Shown one piece after another: positions 40,199 to 49,637 of a stretch of 64,000 nucleotides of DNA (the stretch's first letter is position 1; each line of letters begins with the position of its first letter). A model generated the notes under the pieces. That model ran no database searches and was not told where the DNA came from. It saw only the letters and a program-made list of their open reading frames with translations. Made by a program: the position numbers and the translations under genes. The stretch comes from Phycisphaeraceae bacterium (GTDB lineage: Bacteria; Planctomycetota; Phycisphaerae; Phycisphaerales; Phycisphaeraceae): the NCBI GenBank assembly GCA_020851465.1, contig JADZCR010000006.1, forward strand, positions 496,001 to 560,000, given 5' to 3'.

Positions 40199-41473
40199 TC
40201 AGAGATTCAGATTAAATTCTGGCAAGTAAACAAAGTACTTCAACACAAGCAACCAGCGGAGCACCATCTTTAGCGGCAGCATGGCAAGAAACACGAACAG
40301 AACAGCCATCACATAAAATCTCGGACCGCCCATCTGGGCTCGGAGACGCCGAAACACCGTCTTTGCAAGGATCACCGGCAGTATAAAAATCCAGAAGATA
40401 CTAAATACAATACCTGGAGCTTCACGAACAAATGGGTAAATGGCTCCGTGTGATTGCTGAGTCGGCAACGGACGGTCAAGGCCAAACCCTAATAGATTTT
40501 TGCCGTTCCAGAAATATTCACTGAGGTTGATGTTGGTCAGCGGTACCTGGAGATGAGAATCCCAATACTGATAAGGACCAAAAAAGTTCCAGTTCGGCCC
40601 ACGGAGAAATGTGCCGAAAACGATCAGCACCACCCAAAGAATCAGAAATCCGAATAACCAGACGCTGATGGCAAACTTGCGTTCTTTAAGCGTGTAGTAG
40701 CCGTTTCCTTTGGGGTTCGTGTCGATATACGGCATGGCAATCAGGCCAACGACAATAAGCCCGGGTAAGAGAACACCTGCCATCCACGGATCGAAATAGA
40801 CGAGCATTTCCTGGAGACCAAGAAAGTACCATGGGGCCTTGGAAGGATTGGGGGGCCCTGCCGGGTTAGCTGGGCTTTCAAGCGGCGCAGGTAAGGCTAT
40901 CGCCCAGACGACGAGTGCAGTCATCGCGATGACAAGGCAGAGCAACTCGATATAAACCAGGTCCGGCCAAACCAAGACTTTATCTTCACGATCTTGCGAT
41001 ACCAGAGGAATCCCAGCTTCAAGACGAGCATCGTTACTGGCAGCTTCACGAAAAGCGACCCACAGGGTGATCATCGTTCCAAGAAGCATGATGGTGATAG
41101 GCACGTTGTCAGCTTTGGTGATAATCGACCGGTAATCGGGATCAATCACCATACTTCCAAAGTAGAACAAGCAGAAAATGATCAGCAAGGGCAACGCAAT
41201 AACTGGTTTGGTCCACTGCCGGTAATAGACGAGCATCAACACAAACAGCGGCATGAAGAAAAAGCTGAGACTTAATTCAGGCACACTCAAAGCGTCAACC
41301 AGCGATTTGAACCCTTCTATGGATGTTGGAGCCGGAACCGTTCCTCGAATAAGCTTCAAGGCCATAGGGCTGATCATCAGAATGAGCATCAGCAGGCCAA
41401 CGATGTTGCGGCTGCGGCTACCCGGATCGCGCGGTGGTACGTAGGTCGACGGACTTGAAGCAGTGGTGGACAT
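40199..41473 (-). CDS. Cytochrome b/b6 C-terminal (subunit IV-like) protein with extra helices
   Basis: The 424-aa membrane protein has about nine hydrophobic segments. The segment with PNPSKAPWYFLGLQEMLVYF (about residue 217 on) is the quinol-site region of PetD-like subunit IV proteins and sits near VWPDLVYIELLCLVI. The N-terminal 170 residues carry four or five additional helices not found in PetD, and the C-terminal 160 have more. Together with the preceding cytochrome b gene it makes a split cytochrome b. It is the last gene of the operon and ends in a strong terminator. Confidence 0.82.
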   Translation of the reverse strand: MSTTASSPSTYVPPRDPGSRSRNIVGLLMLILMISPMALKLIRGTVPAPTSIEGFKSLVDALSVPELSLSFFFMPLFVLMLVYYRQWTKPVIALPLLIIFCLFYFGSMVIDPDYRSIITKADNVPITIMLLGTMITLWVAFREAASNDARLEAGIPLVSQDREDKVLVWPDLVYIELLCLVIAMTALVVWAIALPAPLESPANPAGPPNPSKAPWYFLGLQEMLVYFDPWMAGVLLPGLIVVGLIAMPYIDTNPKGNGYYTLKERKFAISVWLFGFLILWVVLIVFGTFLRGPNWNFFGPYQYWDSHLQVPLTNINLSEYFWNGKNLLGFGLDRPLPTQQSHGAIYPFVREAPGIVFSIFWIFILPVILAKTVFRRLRAQMGGPRFYVMAVLFVFLAMLPLKMVLRWLLVLKYFVYLPEFNLNL

Positions 41474-41546
41474 GGATTCAAAACGTCCTTGTTAGCATCT
41501 GGCGAAAGACTGAAAAGCTACACTCCCCCACTCTCCCGCAGTCAGT

Positions 41547-42326
41547 TCACATTGGCCCGCTAATGCCGCCATCCTTGCGGATGCGCCAAAAGTGAACCGC
41601 AATGAGTACTGCAGTAGCTAAAGGCAGCGCTATACAGTGAAGAACGTAGAAACGCATGAGAGCGTTTTCACCGACGCTCGTACCTGCCAGCAGCAGATAC
41701 GCGGCATCTGATCGCGTGGTTACAAACGGCACACCACCGGGCATCATGAGGACATCGCTGAATGGTCCAGACATGCCCAGGAATGGGGTGGCTTTACCCA
41801 TGTTTGATCCGACGGTAATCGCCCAAATCGCGAGCTGGTCCCAAGGCAAGAGATACCCTGTAAATGAGAGCAACATCGTCAAGACAAGCAGTATTACGCC
41901 GACGCCCCAGTTGAACTCGCGAGGTGGCTTGTATGAGCCGGTGAGGAAGACACGCATCATGTGCAGCCAGATCGCAATGATCATGGCATGCGCCCCCCAT
42001 CGGTGAATTTCCCGGAGAACCCCCAGCGTCACGTGTGCTCGCAGTGCCTGAATGTCGGAATAAGCGTACTCAGGTACCGGTCGGTAATAAAACATCAGCA
42101 AGACACCGCTGATGGTTTCTGCAAGAAACAGAAAGAATGTCAGCCCACCCATACACCACGTAAACGAAAGGCGAATACCGCTCTTACGCACCGCGACGGG
42201 GTGAAGATGGAGGAACACGTTGGACATCACCGCCATGACGCGCGTACGTCTATCTCGCGGAATGCCGTGGCGAAAGATGGAGTTCCAGACTTGGGTGGAA
42301 CGGATGTAGCTAAGGGGGCTCATCAT
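41547..42326 (-). CDS. Cytochrome b6-like protein (N-terminal half of cytochrome b)
   Basis: The 259-aa protein has four main membrane helices. Heme b ligands are His108/His122 in REIHRWGAHAMIIAIWLH and His230/His245 in VLHCIALPLATAVLIAVHF. The spacing in the last helix is 15, as in cytochrome b6 rather than the 14 of bc1. Cys58 in WCMGGLTFF sits where cytochrome b6 has the Cys that binds heme ci, and FYYRPVP follows as in b6. This points to a b6f-like enzyme. It lies between the Rieske and subunit IV genes. Confidence 0.88.
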   Translation of the reverse strand: MMSPLSYIRSTQVWNSIFRHGIPRDRRTRVMAVMSNVFLHLHPVAVRKSGIRLSFTWCMGGLTFFLFLAETISGVLLMFYYRPVPEYAYSDIQALRAHVTLGVLREIHRWGAHAMIIAIWLHMMRVFLTGSYKPPREFNWGVGVILLVLTMLLSFTGYLLPWDQLAIWAITVGSNMGKATPFLGMSGPFSDVLMMPGGVPFVTTRSDAAYLLLAGTSVGENALMRFYVLHCIALPLATAVLIAVHFWRIRKDGGISGPM

Positions 42327-42431
42327 TTTACAATTACTGCAATCAGGGGTTCAGTATCGGTAATGATTACAAAGATAACGGGTTTGGCAGGAGTTGTCCT
42401 GTGAAATACAAAAAACTAAAAAGTATCTCAG

Positions 42432-43502
42432 CTAGACCGTGATAAATGCCCCTGGCAATCCCCACTGCTGAAGCTCCTGTCGAAACTTCTGTGACTTGTC
42501 CACAACGATAAAATCGCCATCCATCGAAAGCTTAAATCGCTCGAGGGGACGTGGCGCGGGTCCTTCAAAATTAACGCCACTCATGTAATAACCCGACCCG
42601 TGACAAGGACACTTAAATTTCTGATCTCCCGGCAACCAGTTGGGGATGCAACCCAAGTGGGTACATATCGTGCTGATCGCGACGAGCTTATGGTCGGGAA
42701 GATGTGCGATCCACACCTGCTGAGAGCCTTTGAAATGTTCATATACCCCGACTTCTGCAAAGTCAGTCAGCCGGCCGGCGCGAAAAGTGCTTGGCGGCTC
42801 CTTGGTGACTTTGGGAACAAAAAACGTCTGAAATCCACCAGCGGCGATCGCCCCAACCGCAGCAAGCGATCCCCAAGCTACGGCCAATGACCACGCGAAC
42901 TGACGTCGCGTTACGTTCATTGCGCTGGTGAGCCCTTCCGCCTTAGCGCGGATTCGTTCCGCAACACTTGGTCGTGGACGAGCAAAGCCACTACCGACCA
43001 TTGCCGCCGCCATGGCATCAGGAGGGGCGGAGTCAGGCAGTGCGGCGGCGATAGCCTCCGCTGGAGCCTTAGCACGACGCACCTCGATAGGCGGCCCACC
43101 AGCACTTCGACTGCCGCTGGTATGAGCTGTGCGTAAAAGCGAAGCCCACTTCGGAGCAGGTGGGCCATCGTAAACTGGTGCCGCAGATTTTTTCGCAGCC
43201 CCTCCCCCACCACCCGTGGCCGCTGCTGCAGGGGCCGCCTCTTTCTCCTTCCAAGCCGCTGGTTCCGGACCTTCAACGTCAATTGTTTCGAACTTAATGA
43301 CCTCGACCGGACAACCTTCGGCCGCTACAAGAATCGACGGAGTTAATGGTTTGGTAAATTCTGCTTTCAGCGCATCGGGGCGGATGACGCAGGTTTCTTC
43401 CTGCACATCGAACACCTCGGGGCAGTCCGCTTCACACGCGTCGCAGACGATGCATCCTGGCGCGATCCAGACCTTCACGACTTCCTTGTGTGTTTCGGCC
43501 AT
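42432..43502 (-). CDS. Ferredoxin-Rieske fusion protein
   Basis: Residues 1-75 form a ferredoxin-type domain with Cys17, Cys20, Cys23 and Cys27 (CIVCDACEADC) and Cys64-Pro, enough for one Fe-S cluster. A linker rich in Ala, Gly and Pro (80-195) follows. A membrane anchor lies at about 203-224 after TRRQFAW, a Tat-like motif in the middle of the chain. The C-terminal Rieske domain has CTHLGC (Cys280, His282) and CPCHGSGY (Cys298, His301). The fusion would join a soluble electron carrier to the quinol-oxidising Rieske protein. The next gene is the cytochrome b6-like one. Confidence 0.9.
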   Translation of the reverse strand: MAETHKEVVKVWIAPGCIVCDACEADCPEVFDVQEETCVIRPDALKAEFTKPLTPSILVAAEGCPVEVIKFETIDVEGPEPAAWKEKEAAPAAAATGGGGGAAKKSAAPVYDGPPAPKWASLLRTAHTSGSRSAGGPPIEVRRAKAPAEAIAAALPDSAPPDAMAAAMVGSGFARPRPSVAERIRAKAEGLTSAMNVTRRQFAWSLAVAWGSLAAVGAIAAGGFQTFFVPKVTKEPPSTFRAGRLTDFAEVGVYEHFKGSQQVWIAHLPDHKLVAISTICTHLGCIPNWLPGDQKFKCPCHGSGYYMSGVNFEGPAPRPLERFKLSMDGDFIVVDKSQKFRQELQQWGLPGAFITV

Positions 43503-43523
43503 TGGAGTAACTACCTATTCCTA

Positions 43524-44636
43524 TTACGGCTGCGCAGGCATTTCGTTCACCTTTGCGCCATCTTCACTGAGTATTCTATGCGCAGCCGCTCTGATCACAC
43601 GGCTGGGATCCTTCTCTACAATCTGACGGATTTTATCCCGCACGATTTGAGAAGGCATCGTTCTTGCCGCAGCGAGAACAGAAAGTATAACGCGATCCTG
43701 TGTTCCAGGCGACATAGGGTGTTGCGGACCTTCAAGCAGTTCCGGCTGGCTGGCGAGATATTCACGGTTCAGAAGAAGGTCGGCTACATATTGAGCCCCC
43801 TGCTCATCTCCGAGACGAGCCAAGGCAATGGCGGAGTTCCACACTGCTTCACGTTGTTCGAGTCCCTGAACTGTCATTGCCTCATGAAGCGCAGCGATGA
43901 TAGTTGCGTCACCATGCGGCGCAAGCTCACCAAGAGCTGCGGCAGACTTAGCGCGGACAATCGGGGTATCGTCACTTAGGAGTACGGTAAGCCGCGACAC
44001 TGCAGTACGGGCCTGCTCTTTGTTTGGCCATGCCAGGATTCCTGATATGGCTCCTTCACGGATTCGCGGTAATGGGGAACTCAATCGCTCGACAATCGCT
44101 TCAAATCCTTTTGGTTGACCTAATCGGCCAATTGCCATGAGAAGATATGCCTGAAGCGCATCTTCGTGGTCCCCTACATTTTCTCGCAGAATCTCGACTA
44201 GTGCATCACTGACCTTGGCCTTATCAGCGTCTTTCACGCTGGGGATCATCGTGGCGATGTTGTAGGCTGCAAGCGAACGATCTTTATAGCGAGGGTCCTG
44301 AAGGTTGTACGCCATCTTGCCCGCGCCGCTGGATTGCTTGAGTTTCAAAATCTGACTATCCAAGGTATCGCTGGCACCGGCGATCTTGCCAAAAAGCAGT
44401 GCAACCCCGACCGCTACGATGACGATGATCGCTGGGATAACAACCAGTTGTGCCATTTGTCGAGCAAAACTCGGCGGAGGTGGAATAGCAACTTCATCTT
44501 GAGACGAGGTAACGGAAGCATCTACCTGTCCCAGAGGCACACCTGGTGGCAGAGGCATTGCCTCATTGTTTTTAAGATTGGAACTATGCGATTCACTCAT
44601 GTTGGCAGGCTTCGATTGCGGATAGTTGAGATGCAT
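43524..44636 (-). CDS. HEAT-repeat membrane protein in the cytochrome operon
   Basis: The 370-aa protein has one membrane helix (about residues 66-86, LVVIPAIIVIVAVGVALLFG) after a short Pro-rich cytoplasmic part. About 260 residues of helical HEAT or PBS-lyase-like repeats then follow outside, such as ALVEILRENVGDHEDALQAYLLMAIGRLG and RAKSAAALGELA. HEAT repeats bind proteins. Heading the operon just 21 bp before the Rieske gene, it may be an assembly factor or an extra subunit. ATG at 44636 is used; a second ATG at 44600 (MSESHSSN) is possible. There is no CxxCH heme motif. Confidence 0.78.
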   Translation of the reverse strand: MHLNYPQSKPANMSESHSSNLKNNEAMPLPPGVPLGQVDASVTSSQDEVAIPPPPSFARQMAQLVVIPAIIVIVAVGVALLFGKIAGASDTLDSQILKLKQSSGAGKMAYNLQDPRYKDRSLAAYNIATMIPSVKDADKAKVSDALVEILRENVGDHEDALQAYLLMAIGRLGQPKGFEAIVERLSSPLPRIREGAISGILAWPNKEQARTAVSRLTVLLSDDTPIVRAKSAAALGELAPHGDATIIAALHEAMTVQGLEQREAVWNSAIALARLGDEQGAQYVADLLLNREYLASQPELLEGPQHPMSPGTQDRVILSVLAAARTMPSQIVRDKIRQIVEKDPSRVIRAAAHRILSEDGAKVNEMPAQP

Positions 44637-44991
44637 TATCGTAGGGAATCATACTGGCGAAGCAAAGCGGCGATTGTTACCTCAGTACCATCTGCACAAG
44701 CTCTTGAATTAATCAAATTCTATTGCTGTTGTTGATTAAAGTCTCTTCGAAGAACTACGATCTTGCGCAAACAACTTAAACTGAATCACCATCGACAGAT
44801 CCCATTTTTCATACTAGAATAATGTCGATAGCGACATCGATTGTGTGTGATTGTTGGATAGATGATGATTGCTTTTTGGTCGGGGCTCCTCTTTTATTGA
44901 GGGCGTCTTGGTTTGTATTCTTGGCCGGCGTAGGCTTTGTCGTGACCACGAAGCATTATGATTTGGTGTCCCTGTAGTCGGATGGAGCGGC
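44637..44991. promoter_or_regulatory. Divergent intergenic region with a candidate shc promoter
   Basis: This 355-bp stretch between the cytochrome operon and shc has no credible gene. On the plus strand TCGACA (44792-44797) and TAGAAT (44815-44820) with a 17-bp gap form a fair promoter that would start the shc message about 165 bp before its ATG. I see no clear promoter for the cytochrome operon and no strong hairpin. Confidence 0.4.
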
Positions 44992-47028
44992 ATGAAGAGT
45001 CCTTCCTTGCCAGATGTTGTTCTTTCTACCGCGGAAGCCTCCGTCGAGACTCTTGCCTCCCCTATCCCAGTTGGCGCGTCCGTCAAGGAAACAACTTCAA
45101 CGGTATCAACCGCGTTGCTTCGTCGCGCCTTCAAGCAACTGCACAGATCTGTCAATACTCTGCTGAGCGAACAGAAGCCTGAAGGTTACTGGTGTGCAGA
45201 ATTACAAGGCGATTCCATTCTCGAAAGCGAGTACATCCTCCTTAAGTGGATTATCGAGCAGGAACACGATCCACGGCTTCCTCTGATCGCCAACTACTTA
45301 CGAAGTCTTCAGACGCCCGAGGGTTCATGGGTGCAGTACCCCGGAGCCAAGCACGATCTAAGTGCTACGGTCAAAGGCTATTTTGCTCTCAAGCTCATGG
45401 GCGACGATCCCAATGCGCCGCACATGAAGCGTGCCCGTGATCTGATTCGTAATCTTGGTGGTGCGGAGTTGTGCAATAGTTTTACGAAGTTTTACTTGGC
45501 TGCGCTGGGTCAGGTGCGATACGACGCAGTACCGTCGATCCCGCCTGAGATCGTATTTCTTCCAAAATGGTTTTATTTCAACCTTGACAAAGTCAGTGCG
45601 TGGACGCGCACGATGATCACACCGCTATCGATCGTCGCGACTCACAAGCACTGTCGAAAACGGCCATTGACGCCTGAGCAGAGCATTGATGAGCTTTATC
45701 TCAATCAGAAAGCCCGCCATCGTCTCTTGGCCAGCGGTGATGCTCATCGCACATGGGCGACCATTTTTTTATCTCTCGATCGAGTGATAAAGGTTGTGGA
45801 CCGTTTCGGCATGACACCGCTCCGCCGTCGCGCCTTGAAGCGTATTGAACAGTGGCTTGTGGACCATACGGAGCGATCCGATGGCCTGGGAGCGATCTTC
45901 CCGCCAATGGTCTATATCACTATTGCGTTACGGTGCCTTGGCTATCCCGATGATCACCCGCTTCTATTAGCTGCGGAAAGGCATCTCGATGATCTCATGA
46001 TCCATGATGAGGCGAATAATCAAATTCGCATTCAGCCCTGCCACAGTCCGATCTGGGATACGGGGATTGCACTTTACGCCCTAAGTGAGGCAGGGCTAAC
46101 AGGTGTTGAAGAACCATTGCGACGTTGTGCTGACTGGCTTGTACAGAAGGAATGTCGTCAACCCGGCGATTGGGTGACCCATGCGCGACATGCAGTGGAG
46201 CCTAGTGGCTGGTATTTCGAATTCAATAATGGGTTCTACCCAGATGTGGACGACACCGCGATGGTAGCGATGGCACTCCATCGTATTGGTAGCCCTGACG
46301 CACTGCTTGCTGCCCGTCGTGGAGTGAACTGGCTACTGGCATTACAGAACGATGACGGCGGTTGGGCGGCCTTCGATCGTAACACACATAATCGTTCACT
46401 TTATGAACACGTACCCTTCGCAGACCACAACGCGATTCAGGATCCAAGTTGCCCCGACATCACCGGTCGTACACTCGAGTGTTTAGGACATCATGGCTTC
46501 GAGCCCAGCCACCCTTCCGTACAAAAAGCGATTAAATTTATTCGCTCCAAGCAGGAACCGGAAGGCTGCTGGTTTGGCCGCTGGGGTGTGAACTATATCT
46601 ACGGAAGCTGGCAGGTACTCTGCGGCTTGAGAACCATTGGTCAGAGCATGCAGGCCGATTGGGTGCTCAAGGCAGGACAGTGGCTTCGCAGCGTACAGAA
46701 ACCTGACGGCTCATTCGGTGAATCAGCAGACACTTATGAAAACCGCGCTCTGATGGGTATCGGACCATCAACTCCAAGCCAGACCGCATGGGGCACGATG
46801 GCGATGCTGGCCGTGTACGGTCCAAATGATCTCGGTGTGCAACGAGGTATTACCTGGCTGCTTGATCATCAACTGGAATCTGGCACGTGGGATGAGCCGT
46901 GGTTTACCGGTACGGGTTTCCCTAAAGTGTTCTACCTGCGCTATCACCTCTACCGCCTCTACTTCCCCGTGATGTGCATCGGTCGTTGGTTAAAGATGCA
47001 GGGGAATCCGGAAAGCAACCAAGCGTGA
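44992..47028 (+). CDS. shc: Squalene-hopene cyclase
   Basis: SHC folds squalene into hopanoids, membrane lipids that act like sterols. The catalytic DVDDTAM motif lies near residue 417. Several QW repeats (for example QNDDGGWAAFD, QEPEGCWFGRWG, QKPDGSFGES) hold the alpha-barrel fold together. The chain of 678 aa is slightly longer than the usual 630-650, with about 45 Ser/Thr/Val-rich residues at the N-terminus. ATG at 44992 follows GGAGCGG. The squalene-making genes hpnC, hpnD and hpnE are not next to it. Confidence 0.95.
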   Translation: MKSPSLPDVVLSTAEASVETLASPIPVGASVKETTSTVSTALLRRAFKQLHRSVNTLLSEQKPEGYWCAELQGDSILESEYILLKWIIEQEHDPRLPLIANYLRSLQTPEGSWVQYPGAKHDLSATVKGYFALKLMGDDPNAPHMKRARDLIRNLGGAELCNSFTKFYLAALGQVRYDAVPSIPPEIVFLPKWFYFNLDKVSAWTRTMITPLSIVATHKHCRKRPLTPEQSIDELYLNQKARHRLLASGDAHRTWATIFLSLDRVIKVVDRFGMTPLRRRALKRIEQWLVDHTERSDGLGAIFPPMVYITIALRCLGYPDDHPLLLAAERHLDDLMIHDEANNQIRIQPCHSPIWDTGIALYALSEAGLTGVEEPLRRCADWLVQKECRQPGDWVTHARHAVEPSGWYFEFNNGFYPDVDDTAMVAMALHRIGSPDALLAARRGVNWLLALQNDDGGWAAFDRNTHNRSLYEHVPFADHNAIQDPSCPDITGRTLECLGHHGFEPSHPSVQKAIKFIRSKQEPEGCWFGRWGVNYIYGSWQVLCGLRTIGQSMQADWVLKAGQWLRSVQKPDGSFGESADTYENRALMGIGPSTPSQTAWGTMAMLAVYGPNDLGVQRGITWLLDHQLESGTWDEPWFTGTGFPKVFYLRYHLYRLYFPVMCIGRWLKMQGNPESNQA

Positions 47029-47147
47029 TTTGCCCCCGTGAAGTTATCGCAGGGATATACTTCATTTTTATCTCTAGTTTCTGATTTAATAAGAGAACCT
47101 CGGCACAGCAAGGTCAAGGGGACTCATCCATCCATGTGGAGCCAGCT

Positions 47148-48560
47148 ATGTCTTCGCTTGTGCGCGATATTGCTTCCCGTCGTGAGCTGTTTATTGATTA
47201 CCACCTCATTGATCGGCTAGTTGGTTGCCGGCTCCAGCTCCAGCAACCACGACTGGCAGGTATCGCGGTAACTTTCAACGAACCGTGGGAAGGTCGTTTT
47301 TCAGCTTGTATCACCACCTTGAAAGATGGTGCTCTTTATCGCATGTACTACCGCGGGTTACCCAACGATAACGCTGACGGTTCAACGGCGGAATGCACCT
47401 GCTATGCGGAAAGTCACGATGGTGTGAATTGGATCAAACCTCAATTCTCCCGGCATGCTTATGCAGAGCACACGCGCAACAACATCATCATCTACAACCA
47501 ACCGCCAGCTTCACATAACTTTTCGCCGTTCATCGACACCCGTCCCGGAGTACCTGAATCGGAAAGGCTAAAGGCGGTCGCAGGCTTGCACGAATCCGGG
47601 ATTTTTGTCTATTCCTCGGGAGACGGCATCAACTGGCAGAAGTTGAGTGATAGTCCCGTGCTGAAGTCAACCAATGGATATGCATTTGATTCTCAAAACG
47701 TCGCTTTCTGGTCACAGCAGGAAGGCTGCTACGTTTTTTATTTTCGTACCTGGCACGGATTTAAAAAGTGGGGAGAGGCAGGCTATCGATGGGTCAGTCG
47801 TTCAACGTCTGAGGATTTTCTGCATTGGACAGACCCGGTTGAAATGGTGGTTTCAGATCGTGCTGAGCTGCAGCCTGAACACATTTACACACAAGGCACG
47901 CATCCCTATTTTCGCGCTCCGCATATTTACGTAAGCCTTGCTGCGAGATTCATGGAGAAGAAGCAAATACTCAGCGATCAGGATGCGATGATGCTCGGCG
48001 TCGCCAAGGGATATTACAACGATTGCTCCGATACGGTTCTCATGACCAGCCGAGGAAAAAACAGGTATGACCGGTGTTTTATGGAAAGTTTTGTACGGCC
48101 AGGGCCTGGGCTGAATAACTGGGTATCACGCACAAACTATGCAGGACTCGGTGTGGTACCTACAGGGAGTGAGGAAATGAGCTTTTATGCGCACCGTGAC
48201 TATGCGCAACTCTCTTGTCACGCGGCCCGATACATACTTCGTACGGATGGTTTTGTAAGTGTCAATGCCCCCTTTGCTGGCGGCGAGTTAGTTTCTCACC
48301 CTCTCCGATTTATAGGGCAGAAACTCCTGCTCAATTTTGCTACTTCTGCGGCAGGCGAAATCAAGGTGGAATTACAAGATGACACAGGAGAGCCGCTGCC
48401 TGGTTATCGCCTTGAGGAATCAGTTCCACTCGTTGGTGATTACATTGAACGTGAAGTTCGTTGGGTCGGTGGTACGAGTGTTTCTACTCTTACAGGAAGG
48501 CCCACCCGTGTACGCTTCGTGATGCAAGATGCTGACTTGTTTGCAATGCAGTTTCGATAG
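47148..48560 (+). CDS. Five-bladed beta-propeller protein, glycosidase-like
   Basis: The 470-aa protein has repeated Trp/Asp/Gly-rich strands (YAESHDGVNWIKPQFS, YSSGDGINWQKLSDS, RSTSEDFLHWTDP), as in glycoside hydrolase families of the 32/43/68 clan and related propellers. A C-terminal beta-sandwich-like region with LQDDTGEPLPGYRLEE follows. The usual acidic catalytic triad cannot be assigned with confidence, so hydrolase activity is a guess. There is no signal peptide. The ATG at 47148 has GGAG 8 bp upstream. Proteins of this type are common in planctomycetes. It follows shc by 119 bp. Confidence 0.6.
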   Translation: MSSLVRDIASRRELFIDYHLIDRLVGCRLQLQQPRLAGIAVTFNEPWEGRFSACITTLKDGALYRMYYRGLPNDNADGSTAECTCYAESHDGVNWIKPQFSRHAYAEHTRNNIIIYNQPPASHNFSPFIDTRPGVPESERLKAVAGLHESGIFVYSSGDGINWQKLSDSPVLKSTNGYAFDSQNVAFWSQQEGCYVFYFRTWHGFKKWGEAGYRWVSRSTSEDFLHWTDPVEMVVSDRAELQPEHIYTQGTHPYFRAPHIYVSLAARFMEKKQILSDQDAMMLGVAKGYYNDCSDTVLMTSRGKNRYDRCFMESFVRPGPGLNNWVSRTNYAGLGVVPTGSEEMSFYAHRDYAQLSCHAARYILRTDGFVSVNAPFAGGELVSHPLRFIGQKLLLNFATSAAGEIKVELQDDTGEPLPGYRLEESVPLVGDYIEREVRWVGGTSVSTLTGRPTRVRFVMQDADLFAMQFR

Positions 48561-48575
48561 TATTTTCAGGAAGTG

Positions 48576-49637
48576 CTATCGGTCGTTCAATCGCTGGCGA
48601 ATCAAAGTCGCACGTGCTTCACGTCGTGCAGCAGGAGCCATTTCGTGACCGGTGAGCTTCTGAAGATGCGCCGGCTGTGTAAGCAGAAATAGCTCGTTAA
48701 GCGTACGAATATCGACTCGGTCGATTCTGCCGAGATTCACACCCAGTCTCAGATGGCTGAAAAGGCCCAGCACTTCCTCGCTACCCATGACACGAGCATT
48801 GGTGAGAAGCGCCCATGCACGCCATACTCTGTCATCGAGCTGCGAGAGACGCTGTCGCAGGAGTGCCTGCCGCGCCTGTTGTTCGTAAGCGATGATTTGT
48901 GGAACTACGGTGTTTTGAAAATCAGCGAGGATTTCCTGTTCAGTTCGACCAAGAGTTGTCTGGTTTGAAACTTGATAGAGATCGCCGAGAGCATCTGATC
49001 CCTCTCCGAACATTCCTCGTACCGCCAGGTGCATGTCGCGAGCTGCACGGCGCACTTTCTCAATCTCCCCTGTGAGTTTGAGCGCAGGCAGGTGAAGCAT
49101 GACACTCACACGGATACCCGTACCTGCATTTGTTGGACACGCAGTGAGATAACCAAAGCGACGGCTGTAAGCAAAGTCGAGTGTATTTTCGAGTACGTCA
49201 TCAATCCGATTGATCTGGTCAAAAGCTTCTGACAATTGCATGCCGCTGCGGAGAACCTGGATGCGGAGATGGTCCTCCTCGTTAACCATAATGGCGAAGG
49301 TTTCATCCGCTCCGACGCCTACGGCTCGTGAAAGTTCGGCCCCGGCCTGAGCATGCTGCCGACTGATCAGATGCCGTTCGACAAGCAAGAGACGATCGAG
49401 ATCTGTGCTTTCAACCAGATCAACCCAGAGCACATTATCTGCGAGCCGTCCGCTCATCACCTCATTTTTACACCGATCGAGCAGATCGAGCTGTTGTCTG
49501 CGACTAGCATGACCCACAAACGGATACCCAGCGATATTACGAGCCAGACGAATTCGGCTTGAAATGACAATTTCACTATGAGGGCCTGCGCCACGGAGCC
49601 ATTCGCCAGCGTGATCTGTTAACTGCCTCAGATTCAT
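48576..49637 (-). CDS. mcsB: Protein arginine kinase McsB
   Basis: McsB phosphorylates arginine residues in proteins and marks them for ClpCP in Gram-positive bacteria. The 353-aa chain matches the guanido phosphotransferase family: SSRIRLARNIAGYPF near the N-terminus, then FAIMVNEEDHLRIQVLRSG and YLTACPTNAGTGIRVSVMLHLPAL, containing the active-site Cys. The start ATG overlaps the end of mcsA by 4 bp. ctsR and clpC, the partners in the Bacillus operon, are absent here, so the targets and the protease remain open. Confidence 0.92.
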   Translation of the reverse strand: MNLRQLTDHAGEWLRGAGPHSEIVISSRIRLARNIAGYPFVGHASRRQQLDLLDRCKNEVMSGRLADNVLWVDLVESTDLDRLLLVERHLISRQHAQAGAELSRAVGVGADETFAIMVNEEDHLRIQVLRSGMQLSEAFDQINRIDDVLENTLDFAYSRRFGYLTACPTNAGTGIRVSVMLHLPALKLTGEIEKVRRAARDMHLAVRGMFGEGSDALGDLYQVSNQTTLGRTEQEILADFQNTVVPQIIAYEQQARQALLRQRLSQLDDRVWRAWALLTNARVMGSEEVLGLFSHLRLGVNLGRIDRVDIRTLNELFLLTQPAHLQKLTGHEMAPAARREARATLIRQRLNDR

